A DNA stretch of 20,526 nt, taken from SIG603 sp964369225 (GTDB taxonomy: Bacteria; Bacillota; Clostridia; Oscillospirales; Acutalibacteraceae). Of this stretch, positions 7,590-14,380 are shown piece by piece. Position numbers and translations under genes: made by a program. Each line of letters opens with the position of its first letter. Position 1 is the stretch's first letter. The notes below the pieces were generated by a model, which was not told where the DNA came from, did no database searches, and worked only from the letters and a program-made list of their open reading frames with translations. The DNA lies in the NCBI GenBank assembly GCA_964369225.1, contig CAYJER010000037.1:1-20526 (forward strand), written 5' to 3'.

Positions 7590-7793
7590 ATGTAGAGGAG
7601 GGTTTTCCTCAGATGTGCCTCTTACGATTTTGGAATTAAATCTAATTCATAAAACGTACAAATTAATGTAGGGGATGGCGTCCTCGACATCCCAAAATAA
7701 AAAAACACAATCAAAACGAGACGTCGAGGACGCCGTCCCCTACATGACTAATTTTTTCTAAAAGGCACGTCTGGTTTTTCCGTCCCCTACATC
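7590..7793. repeat. Outer palindromic repeat interrupted by a second one
   Basis: The left half (TGTAGAGGAGGGTTTTCCTC, then AGATGTGCCTCTTA, from 7591) and the right half (AAAGGCACGTCTGG, then TTTTTCCGTCCCCTACAT, ending near 7792) are imperfect inverted copies of each other. Between them lies another, better conserved element (7666-7745). The arrangement reads as one miniature element inserted into another. It occupies most of the gap between sigF and the lipoprotein gene. Confidence 0.7.
7666..7745. repeat. Palindromic intergenic repeat (TGTAGGGGATGG family), inner copy
   Basis: ATGTAGGGGATGGCGTCCTC at the left pairs with GAGGACGCCGTCCCCTACAT at the right, giving a stem of about 28 bp with a few mismatches and an AT-rich loop of about 24 bases. 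The ends match the copies at 3579-3657 and 9435-9515. Confidence 0.85.
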
Positions 7794-7814
7794 AAATTGT
7801 GTTACATAAATAAT

Positions 7815-8486
7815 TCAGGCTAACTCCTCCCGTATTTTAATAAGCAACTTTTTTTCTCTTCTGCTTATTTGCACCTGCGAACAACCGCAAAGCCTTGCAA
7901 CCTCTGACTGTGTTTTATTGGCATAATATCTAAGCTCTAAAAGCTCCTTATCTTTTTTAGGTAAGTTATTAATTATCTGCCTTAACGATAATTTATCTGT
8001 AATCTCCTCTTCCTTACTTTGAACAGGCAACTGCATTTGCTGTTCTCCTTCTTGTGTAATAAGTGTCAGCGAAACCGTGGCGTTACTAGCACACATCGCC
8101 TGTGATATAAGTTCTTCATCTTCTCCTAAAATCTCTGCAATTTGTGTAACAGTCGGTATATTCATGTATTCAGCACTGTATTTTGCTATTACCGAATTTA
8201 TCTTAAACGATAATTCCTTAATTTTACGTGAAACTTTCACAGCCCCGTCATTTCTAAAATAGCTTTTAAGTTCGCCTAAAATCACAGGTACAGCATAGGT
8301 CGAAAATTTATATCCTAGTTCCTCATTAAAATTAGTGCTAGCCTTTATTAAACCAATACTCGCAATTTGAATAAGGTCATCATAGTCTACTCCTCTGCCT
8401 ATAAATCTTCTTGCACACAAATGAGCCAACCCCATATTATTGGTGACTATATCATTTTTCTGACAACTAACTTTATCACACATCAT
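7815..8486 (-). CDS. sigF: RNA polymerase sigma-F factor, forespore-specific
   Basis: Sigma-F is the first compartment-specific sigma factor of sporulation, active only in the forespore once SpoIIAB releases it. The 223-residue protein has sigma region 2 (about residues 34-80, with DYDDLIQIASIGLIKA and YKFSTYAVPVILGE), region 3 (about 85-130) and region 4 with a helix-turn-helix (about 165-222, with LRYYANKTQSEVARLCGCSQ). It is shorter than the B. subtilis protein because of a shorter N-terminus. It overlaps the 3' end of spoIIAB by 11 bases and is third in the standard spoIIAA-spoIIAB-sigF order. The ATG pair at 8486/8483 follows a weak AAAG, in keeping with translational coupling. Confidence 0.96.
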   Translation of the reverse strand: MMCDKVSCQKNDIVTNNMGLAHLCARRFIGRGVDYDDLIQIASIGLIKASTNFNEELGYKFSTYAVPVILGELKSYFRNDGAVKVSRKIKELSFKINSVIAKYSAEYMNIPTVTQIAEILGEDEELISQAMCASNATVSLTLITQEGEQQMQLPVQSKEEEITDKLSLRQIINNLPKKDKELLELRYYANKTQSEVARLCGCSQVQISRREKKLLIKIREELA

Positions 8487-8913
8487 CTTTACGCTTTAAA
8501 TATTTTGTAAGGGTTACACTTGTCCCTTTATCTATTTTCGATGTCACCGCTACTTTATCACAAAAACTCTCCATTACAGCAAAACCTATGCCCGCCTGCT
8601 CGTCTCCACCTGTTGTAAAAAGGGGTTCTCTTGCTTTTTTTATATCTTCAATACCGCATCCTTTGTCTTTAACCTTTACAACGAACTTTCCATCCTCATA
8701 GGACTTCATACTTATGTATACTTGTCCTTTTTTTTGTTTGTAGCCGTGAATAATAGCATTCGTAACCGCCTCTGAAATTGCCGTCTTTACATCCGATAAA
8801 TCAGACACAACGGGGTCAAGCGATAACAAAAACGCCGTCACTGCCCCTCTTGCAAACGCTTCGTTTCCTGATACGCTATCAAACTTTATCTCTGCACTGT
8901 TTTTAGCTTTCAT
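8476..8913 (-). CDS. spoIIAB: Anti-sigma-F factor and serine kinase SpoIIAB
   Basis: SpoIIAB binds sigma-F and holds it inactive, and it phosphorylates SpoIIAA on serine with ATP. The 145-residue protein shows the GHKL-type kinase boxes: N box ISEAVTNAIIHGY (about 46-58), G1 box DKGCGI (83-88) and G2 box AGIGFAVMESF (107-117). NEAFAR (17-22) matches the family region that contacts its partners. I chose the ATG at 8913 from alignment with the B. subtilis N-terminus. Alternatives in frame are ATG at 8925 and TTG at 8943. None has a good ribosome-binding site at normal spacing: the strong AAAGGAGAAAGG near 8986 lies too far upstream, so the exact start is uncertain. It overlaps sigF. Confidence 0.93.
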   Translation of the reverse strand: MKAKNSAEIKFDSVSGNEAFARGAVTAFLLSLDPVVSDLSDVKTAISEAVTNAIIHGYKQKKGQVYISMKSYEDGKFVVKVKDKGCGIEDIKKAREPLFTTGGDEQAGIGFAVMESFCDKVAVTSKIDKGTSVTLTKYLKRKDDV

Positions 8914-8991
8914 CTTTATGACCATGTCATTTTTGCCGCACAAAATGCGATAAAAATTTCGGGATTGTTCCCCGTGACTGTCCTTTCTCCT

Positions 8992-9318
8992 TTATTTTTC
9001 AAAATTAAGCCTCCTATCCTCTGATACAAGATTAAAAAGTCCCGCAATTTTTGCCATTTTGCTTATATCGTCTGAAATATTACAAAGAATTATTCTTCCA
9101 TTCCAATGCCTCATAAGCCTTACCCTTCCTAAAATCAGACCAATACCAGAGCTATCCATAAATGGAACTTTTTCAAAGTCTAATTTTAGTACAGATGGCC
9201 TCACATTTTGTAATGACTCATCCAATGTCACCCTGACATCTGTCGCCCTGTGATGATCAATATCTCCGCTTAAATATGCTATCATCACATTGTCGTTGTA
9301 CTCAAGATCTACACTCAT
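8992..9318 (-). CDS. spoIIAA: Anti-sigma-F factor antagonist SpoIIAA (STAS domain)
   Basis: SpoIIAA in its dephosphorylated form displaces sigma-F from SpoIIAB and so sets off forespore gene expression. The 108-residue protein is a single STAS domain with SGDIDHHRA (about 18-25) and the phosphorylation motif FMDSSGIGLILGR, where Ser56 corresponds to the phosphorylated serine of B. subtilis. The ATG at 9318 is preceded by AAAGGATG at good spacing; a longer reading from 9402 would translate dispersed-repeat sequence and lacks support. It is the first gene of the spoIIA operon. A palindromic repeat and GACGTGCCTCTTA modules begin about 50 bases upstream, and no clear sigma-H promoter is visible between them and the gene. 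Confidence 0.94.
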   Translation of the reverse strand: MSVDLEYNDNVMIAYLSGDIDHHRATDVRVTLDESLQNVRPSVLKLDFEKVPFMDSSGIGLILGRVRLMRHWNGRIILCNISDDISKMAKIAGLFNLVSEDRRLNFEK

Positions 9319-9356
9319 TTTAAACATCCTTTCTATTTTAATATATATTGTCTCTT

Positions 9357-9420
9357 CGCAGACGTGCATCTTAAAAAATGCTGATGTAGGAAACACAGTC
9401 AAGACCCAGACGTGCCTCTT
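9357..9420. repeat. Partial repeat modules (GCAGACGTGC.TCTTA) upstream of spoIIAA
   Basis: GCAGACGTGCATCTTA at about 9359 and CCAGACGTGCCTCTTA at about 9405 are two direct copies of a module also found at 3556 and 7610, and inverted near 7760. Between them lies TGATGTAGGAAAC, a decayed copy of the TGTAGGGGAC end. This looks like the remains of an older element. Confidence 0.6.
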
Positions 9421-9434
9421 AGGAAAATTTAGAC

Positions 9435-9515
9435 ATGTAGGGGACGGGTTTTCCGTCCCGAAAAAATAGTGGTTTTAGCTAATTCCCCACGGGACGGAAA
9501 ACCCGTCCCCTACAT
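9435..9515. repeat. Palindromic intergenic repeat (TGTAGGGGACGG family)
   Basis: The left arm ATGTAGGGGACGGGTTTTCC...GTCCCG and right arm CGGGACGG...CCGTCCCCTACAT are essentially perfect 29-bp inverted repeats around an AT-rich loop of about 23 bases. It is the best preserved copy of the family in the window. It lies upstream of spoIIAA and downstream of the matrix-protein locus. Confidence 0.88.
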
Positions 9516-9710
9516 CAATTTGTGCGTTTTAAAAAATTAATTTTAATCAAAAAAACGTAATCAACACGTTTGGGTCAAGACCGTTCCCTACTACTCTGTG
9601 TAAGTTAAAACTTAACATTTTACCATGTAAATAACATAATCAATCTTAAAGCTTAATTATAAAGTTTTAGTGTTTACATTGCACTACATGGTATTTCAAC
9701 CACTTTTTCA
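9516..9710. other. Non-coding interval with small inverted repeats
   Basis: No gene is supported here. The sequence holds a palindrome, TAAGTT-AAA-ACTTA (9601-9613), and a 9-bp inverted repeat TACCATGTA (9621-9629) with TACATGGTA (9685-9693), separated by AT-rich sequence. It lies beyond the terminator of the fibre-protein operon and upstream of spoIIA, and may be a further decayed intergenic element. Confidence 0.45.
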
Positions 9711-9750
9711 CAAAAAAAGAACCTAAGTTAATTATAACTCAAGTTCTTTT
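9711..9750 (-). terminator. Intrinsic terminator of the second fibre-protein operon
   Basis: On the minus strand AAGAACTTGAGTTA and TAACTTAGGTTCTT form a 14-bp stem with two G-T pairs and a four-base loop, followed by seven T residues. It lies about 40 bases after the stop at 9789. Confidence 0.88.
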
Positions 9751-9788
9751 AAAAAATTTGTCATATTAAGTTTTTAATGGAAATATTT

Positions 9789-10523
9789 TTATGGAGATAT
9801 TTTAAGATAATAAGAACCCATTCCATCGTCCACAAATTCAGCTTTTGAAACAGTTCCAAAAAACTGCAATGTATACATAAACCCAGGTGAAACACTGATA
9901 TTAGCTGATTTATCAGGCTCTACTATTGTCCAACTATAAATAACCCCCATAGGCATCAATCCTTCAAATTCTACTTTAACTATCGTATCGTTAATTGGGA
10001 AATCTTTAGCGTCTATAGTAACATTTACATCTGTTAAACCAATAAAACTACCATCTGGTACTACAGTAACAGTTGATGCAACACCTGTACCACCTGTTTT
10101 TTGAATTTTAAATGTACCCGTTAACACCACATCATATGGTTTAGCAGTTACAGTTACTGTAAACTCAGTAGCGCCTGCATCTGGTGAGACAGTAATAGTA
10201 TCAGTTCCCTCTGCCACCCCAATAGTACCTGTAGTATTTGCAGTTGTTCCGCCTGTCACTACTACACTATAATCAATATCAACTGTAGATTTATCTGCTC
10301 CAATAAAGTTATTTAGATCAATATCATAACTTAGCTCTTCATTAACATTATTAGTCGCACCCGAAACTGATAATAAATCAGAATCAAAATACATCTTAGA
10401 CGAATTGATTAGTATATCATCTTCATAAGTACCTGTATATCTTGCATATGTAGGAACAAGTAAAGTAGATAACACTGCTAGAAAACATACTATTGAAACA
10501 ATTTTAATTTTAACATTTTTCAT
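9789..10523 (-). CDS. Secreted beta-rich protein with SipW-dependent-type signal peptide
   Basis: The 244-residue protein has a basic N-terminus, a hydrophobic segment (IVSIVCFLAVLSTLLVP) and the motif TYARYTGTYED. The last is the A-(K/R)-Y-T-x-T pattern seen just after the cleavage site in substrates of SipW-type signal peptidases. The mature part is dense in Thr, Val and Gly and looks like two or three beta-sandwich units (VTVSPDAGATEFTVTVTAK, then TVTVVPDGSFIGLTDVNVTI). It lacks the central NxSDVxVDDTF motif of the six paralogues further right. It is last in the operon sipW1-11081-10523, with an AGGAGGGG ribosome-binding site and a strong terminator after it. A role as a surface or fibre-associated protein is inferred from the signal peptide and neighbours. 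Confidence 0.78.
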   Translation of the reverse strand: MKNVKIKIVSIVCFLAVLSTLLVPTYARYTGTYEDDILINSSKMYFDSDLLSVSGATNNVNEELSYDIDLNNFIGADKSTVDIDYSVVVTGGTTANTTGTIGVAEGTDTITVSPDAGATEFTVTVTAKPYDVVLTGTFKIQKTGGTGVASTVTVVPDGSFIGLTDVNVTIDAKDFPINDTIVKVEFEGLMPMGVIYSWTIVEPDKSANISVSPGFMYTLQFFGTVSKAEFVDDGMGSYYLKISP

Positions 10524-10538
10524 ATTTTACCCCTCCTA

Positions 10539-11081
10539 TCAATCTACTTGTTCGCCGGTTACAACTATTTTTATACTTTCAGGTACGCCCATATATGCAT
10601 ATGAATTTTGGGTAGCATCCCAAGAAATAGTTAGCTTATACTCATGCTCAATTTTATCATTAAAAGACAACTGGCTATCACCAGAAGTATATGTCTCTGG
10701 TGTACCCGTTGTAGTCGTCTCAGCAATTTCACTAACACCACCACCGCTTATAGGTTCTAATTTGTATTGCAGTGGTAAATTGTTTCCAGTAGTAATAGAA
10801 ATATTATAGTCTTGTGTAACCTCTGCATTTCCTAAAGTTAAGTCTGTAGGATCATAGTTATAGACTGATAAATCATATACTACTTCATCCCCTGGTGACA
10901 TATTGATTAAATCAATCGTACTTACCTGTGTAGTGTCGCCTTTAATTACATACGCCGCAATTTGAGCCTCACCGCTACCAGTAGAAGTCTGCGTATATCT
11001 TGCAAGCGTTCCTCCTACAACCATACTGCTTAGCACTACCGCATAAGCCAAATAACATAAAATTCTTGTTTTAGTTTTCAT
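10539..11081 (-). CDS. SipW-dependent-type secreted protein, TasA/camelysin-like
   Basis: The 180-residue product has a signal peptide ending VVGGTLARYTQTSTGSGEAQ, the A-R-Y-T-x-T and GSG pattern of SipW substrates. It also has MSPGDEVVYDLSVYNYD (about residues 62-78), which resembles the 'PGD...N' strand signature of TasA and camelysin-like proteins. The rest is beta-rich and ends with SIKIVVTGEQVD. I chose the ATG at 11081 because GAGGGAGAAC precedes it and it overlaps the sipW1 stop by 11 bases, implying coupled translation; an upstream in-frame start would lie inside sipW1. The tight linkage suggests it is a dedicated substrate of that peptidase. Confidence 0.82.
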   Translation of the reverse strand: MKTKTRILCYLAYAVVLSSMVVGGTLARYTQTSTGSGEAQIAAYVIKGDTTQVSTIDLINMSPGDEVVYDLSVYNYDPTDLTLGNAEVTQDYNISITTGNNLPLQYKLEPISGGGVSEIAETTTTGTPETYTSGDSQLSFNDKIEHEYKLTISWDATQNSYAYMGVPESIKIVVTGEQVD

Positions 11082-11580
11082 TGTTGTTCTCCCTCTTTTT
11101 ATCAAAAAATTTTGGTATTTCAATTACTAACCATGCTAATACCACTATGGTTGCAATTCCTAGTGGTGTAGTCAAAAAGTTAATTGCCGAACCAATAGAC
11201 GGAATAATTAAAACTAGTTCGCCCTTTATTTGTTCTAATGATACAGTTTTTTGATCTATAGTGTTATTTGCATCCCCTTTTGTAATAAACTCACCATTTT
11301 CTTCTCCTACAATTCTGTGTGTTGTAAAAGATGATCCTGTATCAAAAATAACCACGTCATCAATTTGGTACTCTGACTGCTCTCTAAATATAAGCATGTC
11401 TCCTACTCCAAATTCTGGCTCCATACTGCCAGACAATACTACTGCCTGCCTAAACCCGAATACACTCGGTAGTGCTTCATCAAACACCAGCCGTTGAAAC
11501 AATGTCCATATATTCACGGCAAGCACTAATAAAAGAATTGCTATGATTACATTTTTTATGACCTCAACCGCTTTCTTCAT
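11071..11580 (-). CDS. sipW: ER-type signal peptidase I, SipW family (sipW1)
   Basis: A membrane serine peptidase of the archaeal/eukaryotic (ER) type that removes signal peptides outside the membrane. The 169-residue protein has an N-terminal membrane helix (VIIAILLLVLAVNIWTLF), catalytic Ser52 in VLSGSMEP, the GD box VGDMLIF, catalytic His88 in TTHRIVG (His instead of the Lys of bacterial type enzymes), KGDANNTID with Asp103 and Asp109, and a second membrane helix near the C-terminus. All expected residues are present. In Bacillus, SipW processes the matrix proteins TasA and TapA; here it is followed at once by two proteins with the matching signal-peptide pattern. A possible promoter with an inverted repeat lies upstream. 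Confidence 0.92.
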   Translation of the reverse strand: MKKAVEVIKNVIIAILLLVLAVNIWTLFQRLVFDEALPSVFGFRQAVVLSGSMEPEFGVGDMLIFREQSEYQIDDVVIFDTGSSFTTHRIVGEENGEFITKGDANNTIDQKTVSLEQIKGELVLIIPSIGSAINFLTTPLGIATIVVLAWLVIEIPKFFDKKRENNNEN

Positions 11581-11609
11581 AGAACACCCCCAACCTCAAA
11601 TTAATATAT

Positions 11610-11664
11610 ATTTATATATCATTAAAACTACTTAAATAGGCTTAATGATATATAAATTATTATA
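11610..11664 (-). promoter_or_regulatory. Possible promoter/operator of sipW1 with 16-bp inverted repeat
   Basis: On the minus strand TATAAT (11664-11659) is followed directly by two perfect 16-bp inverted arms, ATTTATATATCATTAA and its complement (11610-11625 and 11642-11657), with a 16-base loop. The arms cover the expected start of transcription. This fits either a repressor operator or a leader hairpin. The -35 region is weak. Confidence 0.45.
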
Positions 11665-11689
11665 CGCTTTCGCTAGTCACACAACCCAC

Positions 11690-11765
11690 TGTAGGAGACA
11701 GATTCCCAACCCCGAGCCAATTAGTTAAAACTCATTTTTTCGGGATTAAATTCCCGTACCCTACA
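11690..11765. repeat. Degenerate palindromic intergenic repeat (TGTAGGGGAC family)
   Basis: TGTAGGAGACAGATTCCC at the left and GGGATTAAATTCCCGTACCC-TACA at the right are imperfect inverted arms of the same family as at 9435-9515. It is diverged and probably old. It lies between the two fibre-protein transcription units. Confidence 0.65.
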
Positions 11766-11839
11766 CTGAATTGTACATTATTTTATAATAATTCGTAAGT
11801 ATATGTCCTACCCTATACGTTGTGACTTAAGTAATTATT

Positions 11840-11871
11840 CCCACCCTCCACCGCAATTTTGTGAGGGTGGG
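11840..11871 (-). terminator. Probable terminator hairpin after the six-paralogue operon
   Basis: CCCACCCTC pairs perfectly with GAGGGTGGG across a 14-base loop, about 20 bases after the stop at 11893. It is followed on the minus strand by AATAATTA rather than a T run, so it may be an inefficient terminator or a 3' stabilising hairpin. Confidence 0.55.
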
Positions 11872-11892
11872 ATAAATTTATTATACTAATGC

Positions 11893-12681
11893 TTATGGCA
11901 TTACATCTAGTTGTGTAGCTGTACCTGTAATTCTAAGTGCTAGAGTTACATCGTCCATAGGGTCTGAAGTATCTCTGCCATCAGCAGTGTCAAAACCTAT
12001 TCCTGTATCTGTAACATCTGTAGGGTCAAAGTCCATTGTAGCTGTGTCAGCAGACTCATAAGCCCAGAACCAGTTAATTGTGTATGTCTCATAACGCTCT
12101 GGAGTCGCAGGATCTGTATCCTTAAATCCAAAGTAATTTCTGTAATCAGAAATATCTTGAGCTAACATATCAACGTCACCCTTAATCATAATAGTATCTT
12201 GATTGTAAGCAGGAGCCTCTAGACCATTTTGAATTACTACCTCACCTGTTAATACATTAGAATAGTAATATGCCTCTCCGTCTGCATTTACAAATGTGTA
12301 AACAATTGGTAACTCATTGCTGTTTGTTTCCTCAAGGATATATGTATCCTCTACTAAAACGTCTGAATTGTTCTCAAAGTAGATTTGGAATTGTCCGAAT
12401 GTACCTGGTGCTACATAATCAATACCATTAACACCTGAATCTGTCATTCTTAATTGGAATAAATCTAAAACTGTAGTAGCATCTGCTAAAGGAACTCTTG
12501 AGTTCATAGTGCCACTTTTGTAACCTGCATTGATTTTAAAATCAAATTTAGCTACCTCTGTGCTCCCTTCACCCTCTACTGTGCTTGTATATTTAGCCAT
12601 TGTTCCACTCATTAAAGCTGTTGTGCAAACTGCTAATGCTAAAGAAAGCACCGCAAGTCTTTTGATAATGTTCTTTTTCAT
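11893..12681 (-). CDS. Tandem TasA/camelysin-like fibre protein, paralogue 6
   Basis: The 262-residue protein has the locus-typical signal peptide (ALMSGTMAKYTSTVEGEGS) and the central block YVAPGTFGQFQIYFENNSDV followed by LVEDTYILEETN, the version of the paralogue motif LxAPGTxGxF...NxSDVxVDDTFxFxETN. It also has a GDVDMLAQDISDYRNYFG segment, the WFWAYES segment and the terminal RITGTATQLD. In this copy the DDTF motif has become EDTY, so it is one of the more diverged members. The start at 12681 has AAGGAGATATAATA before it and is the homologous N-terminus; a TTG 30 bases upstream is not needed. It is last of six paralogues. Assembly into extracellular fibres is inferred by analogy with TasA. 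Confidence 0.83.
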   Translation of the reverse strand: MKKNIIKRLAVLSLALAVCTTALMSGTMAKYTSTVEGEGSTEVAKFDFKINAGYKSGTMNSRVPLADATTVLDLFQLRMTDSGVNGIDYVAPGTFGQFQIYFENNSDVLVEDTYILEETNSNELPIVYTFVNADGEAYYYSNVLTGEVVIQNGLEAPAYNQDTIMIKGDVDMLAQDISDYRNYFGFKDTDPATPERYETYTINWFWAYESADTATMDFDPTDVTDTGIGFDTADGRDTSDPMDDVTLALRITGTATQLDVMP

Positions 12682-12739
12682 TATTATATCTCCTTTTTTA
12701 TAAAATTGCAACTAGTTTGTGTAAGATTTAACTAGTAAA

Positions 12740-13465
12740 TTAAGGTTTTACGTCTAATTGAGTTACTGTACCCTCTATAAACATGCTAAGTACAGGAGCT
12801 GTAGCGTTAGGGTCAGCTGCTGCAAAACCTATAGCAGTATCTACTTCATCAAATGAATCTTTTGTTTGGAAGCCCCATGTCCACTCAATGTTGTAAACTT
12901 CTTTACAATCTGCCGCATCCCATCCTAGGTAATCACTGTAATCTGAAACAGCTTTTGCTAAATCAGAAATATCACCAGCCATAGGGATAGAAGTTAATCT
13001 AGTTGCAGGATCTGTTGTGTAATCATAATTGTAGATAGTTCCATTAAAACTTGTGTAGTTTAAGCCGTTGAATGTGTAATAAACAGGAATTCTCTTGCCA
13101 TCTGCACCAACGTTAGTCTCTGTGAACATATACTCATCATCTACTAATACATCAGACATATTCTCAATAGCTAAATCAAAGCTACCTGTAGTACCAGGAG
13201 CTATTAAGTTAAGTCCATTAACACCAGTGTCTACCTCTCTTAATGAGAATAGATCTAGAGAAGCACCTACTCCAGGAGCTCCTAGCTCAGTCATATTGTT
13301 TTCAGGACCTGCTGTAATTGAATAAGCAAACTTTGCTACATCTGTAACGCCTGTGCCCTCAACTGTGCTAGTGTATTTAGCCATTGTTCCGCCCATTAAA
13401 GCTGTAGAACAAAATGCTAAAGCTAATGTAAGCACTGCAATTTTTTTAATTGTATTCTTTTTCAT
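12740..13465 (-). CDS. Tandem TasA/camelysin-like fibre protein, paralogue 5
   Basis: The 241-residue protein has signal peptide ALMGGTMAKYTSTVEGTGV and the block LIAPGTTGSFDLAIENMSDV-LVDDEYMFTETN, then GDISDLAKAVSDYSDYLGW, IEWTWGFQTKD, AIGFAAADP and the terminal IEGTVTQLDVKP. The last is the same C-terminal strand as in paralogue 6, which ends GTATQLDVMP, so these two are likely the closest pair. The ribosome-binding site is GAGGAGATG. The intergenic leader upstream (13490-13532) holds a hairpin that is duplicated in front of paralogue 4. Confidence 0.84.
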   Translation of the reverse strand: MKKNTIKKIAVLTLALAFCSTALMGGTMAKYTSTVEGTGVTDVAKFAYSITAGPENNMTELGAPGVGASLDLFSLREVDTGVNGLNLIAPGTTGSFDLAIENMSDVLVDDEYMFTETNVGADGKRIPVYYTFNGLNYTSFNGTIYNYDYTTDPATRLTSIPMAGDISDLAKAVSDYSDYLGWDAADCKEVYNIEWTWGFQTKDSFDEVDTAIGFAAADPNATAPVLSMFIEGTVTQLDVKP

Positions 13466-13489
13466 TGTTTCATCTCCTCTTCTTTTGAT

Positions 13490-13532
13490 TTATATGAAGC
13501 TCTTTGCTCTGTGCTAGCAAAGAGCTATCATT
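13490..13532 (-). repeat. Intercistronic hairpin repeat, copy A
   Basis: AGCTCTTTGCT (13498-13508) and AGCAAAGAGCT (13516-13526) form an 11-bp perfect stem with loop CTGTGCT, flanked by TTTATATGAA and ATCATTTT. The same unit with substitutions that keep pairing lies at 14333-14376. Each copy is in the leader between one paralogue stop and the next paralogue start, so it would be a hairpin in the message. Confidence 0.85.
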
Positions 13533-13569
13533 TTTTACTTATGGTGAACTTAGTTCAATCAAATATAAA

Positions 13570-14310
13570 TTAGTCAATTTGTGCTATTGTAGCATCAATT
13601 TCAAATTTAACTCTTGGTTCACCTGTAGCTGCCTCTACACCTAGTGGTGTGTCTAAAGCATTAGAAAAATCTGTATCTAAGAAAGTCCAGTACCAATTAA
13701 TTTTATAGTCTACAGAACTATCTCTACCAGTATCTCCAGCATAACCTATTTCTGAATAAGCATCTGAAACTGCATTTGCTAAATCTTCTATATCCCTAGA
13801 AAGATTTACATTCAAAGTTGTTCCATTAACAACTATTGGGAATGTAGTAGCAGTTGAAACAGTGTCTGAGAAGTACTCATCCATCCCAATAGCACCACTT
13901 CCATCTACATCAAAGCTATAGATTATTCTTGCAAAACTGCCTGATGGCATATTCTCTTGTACTTCTGTGAATACGAATGTGTCATCTACTGCAACTTCTG
14001 AGCTATTTACAGTTTCAATAATGAAATAACCACTTGAACCTGGAGCTACAAGGCTATCGGAGTCTTTAATGTTTTCCTCAAGACTGCCTGCTCTTTGTGA
14101 GAATAAATCTAGGTCAGCTTGCCCATTTAAAGCTTCAGATGCGACACCATCTCCTGCCAACACTTCGTACTCGAATGATGCTATGTTTGCAAGTCCGCTA
14201 CCCTCTACTGAACTTACATACTTTGCCATTGTTCCGCTCATTAGTGCTGTTGTGCAAAGTGCTGCCGCTAATGATAAAGCAGCAATTTTTTTTAATAAAT
14301 TCTTTTTCAT
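13570..14310 (-). CDS. Tandem TasA/camelysin-like fibre protein, paralogue 4
   Basis: The 246-residue protein has signal peptide LCTTALMSGTMAKYVSSVEG and the block LVAPGSSGYFIIETVNSSEV-AVDDTFVFTEVQ, then RDIEDLANAVSDAYSEIGY, INWYWTFLDTD, LGVEAATGEP and the terminal IDATIAQID. It shares 'VAVDDTFVFTEVQENMP' and 'LDLFSQRA' features with the gene at 15289, and the KYVSSVEGSG cleavage region with the gene at 14381. The start at 14310 has AAGGAG at 9-base spacing; another ATG three codons earlier is too close to the ribosome-binding site. It lies 71 bases after paralogue 3, with the hairpin repeat between. Confidence 0.85.
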   Translation of the reverse strand: MKKNLLKKIAALSLAAALCTTALMSGTMAKYVSSVEGSGLANIASFEYEVLAGDGVASEALNGQADLDLFSQRAGSLEENIKDSDSLVAPGSSGYFIIETVNSSEVAVDDTFVFTEVQENMPSGSFARIIYSFDVDGSGAIGMDEYFSDTVSTATTFPIVVNGTTLNVNLSRDIEDLANAVSDAYSEIGYAGDTGRDSSVDYKINWYWTFLDTDFSNALDTPLGVEAATGEPRVKFEIDATIAQID

Positions 14311-14332
14311 ATTTTTCATCTCCTTTTTTTCA

Positions 14333-14376
14333 TTTATATGAAACTCTTTGCCCTGTGCTAACAAAGAGCTATCATT
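14333..14376 (-). repeat. Intercistronic hairpin repeat, copy B
   Basis: AACTCTTTGCC (14342-14352) and AACAAAGAGCT (14360-14370) with the same CTGTGCT loop. Compared with copy A, the substitutions turn Watson-Crick pairs into G-T pairs and leave the stem intact. It precedes paralogue 4. Confidence 0.85.
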
Positions 14377-14380
14377 TTAG

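Noticed and set aside
9319..9402. N-terminal extension of SpoIIAA by 28 residues
   Set aside because: It would translate dispersed-repeat sequence, and the internal ATG at 9318 has a proper ribosome-binding site and matches the family N-terminus.
3579..9515. CRISPR-like repeats
   Set aside because: The repeated TGTAGGGGAC elements are dispersed palindromes kilobases apart, without regular spacers or cas genes.
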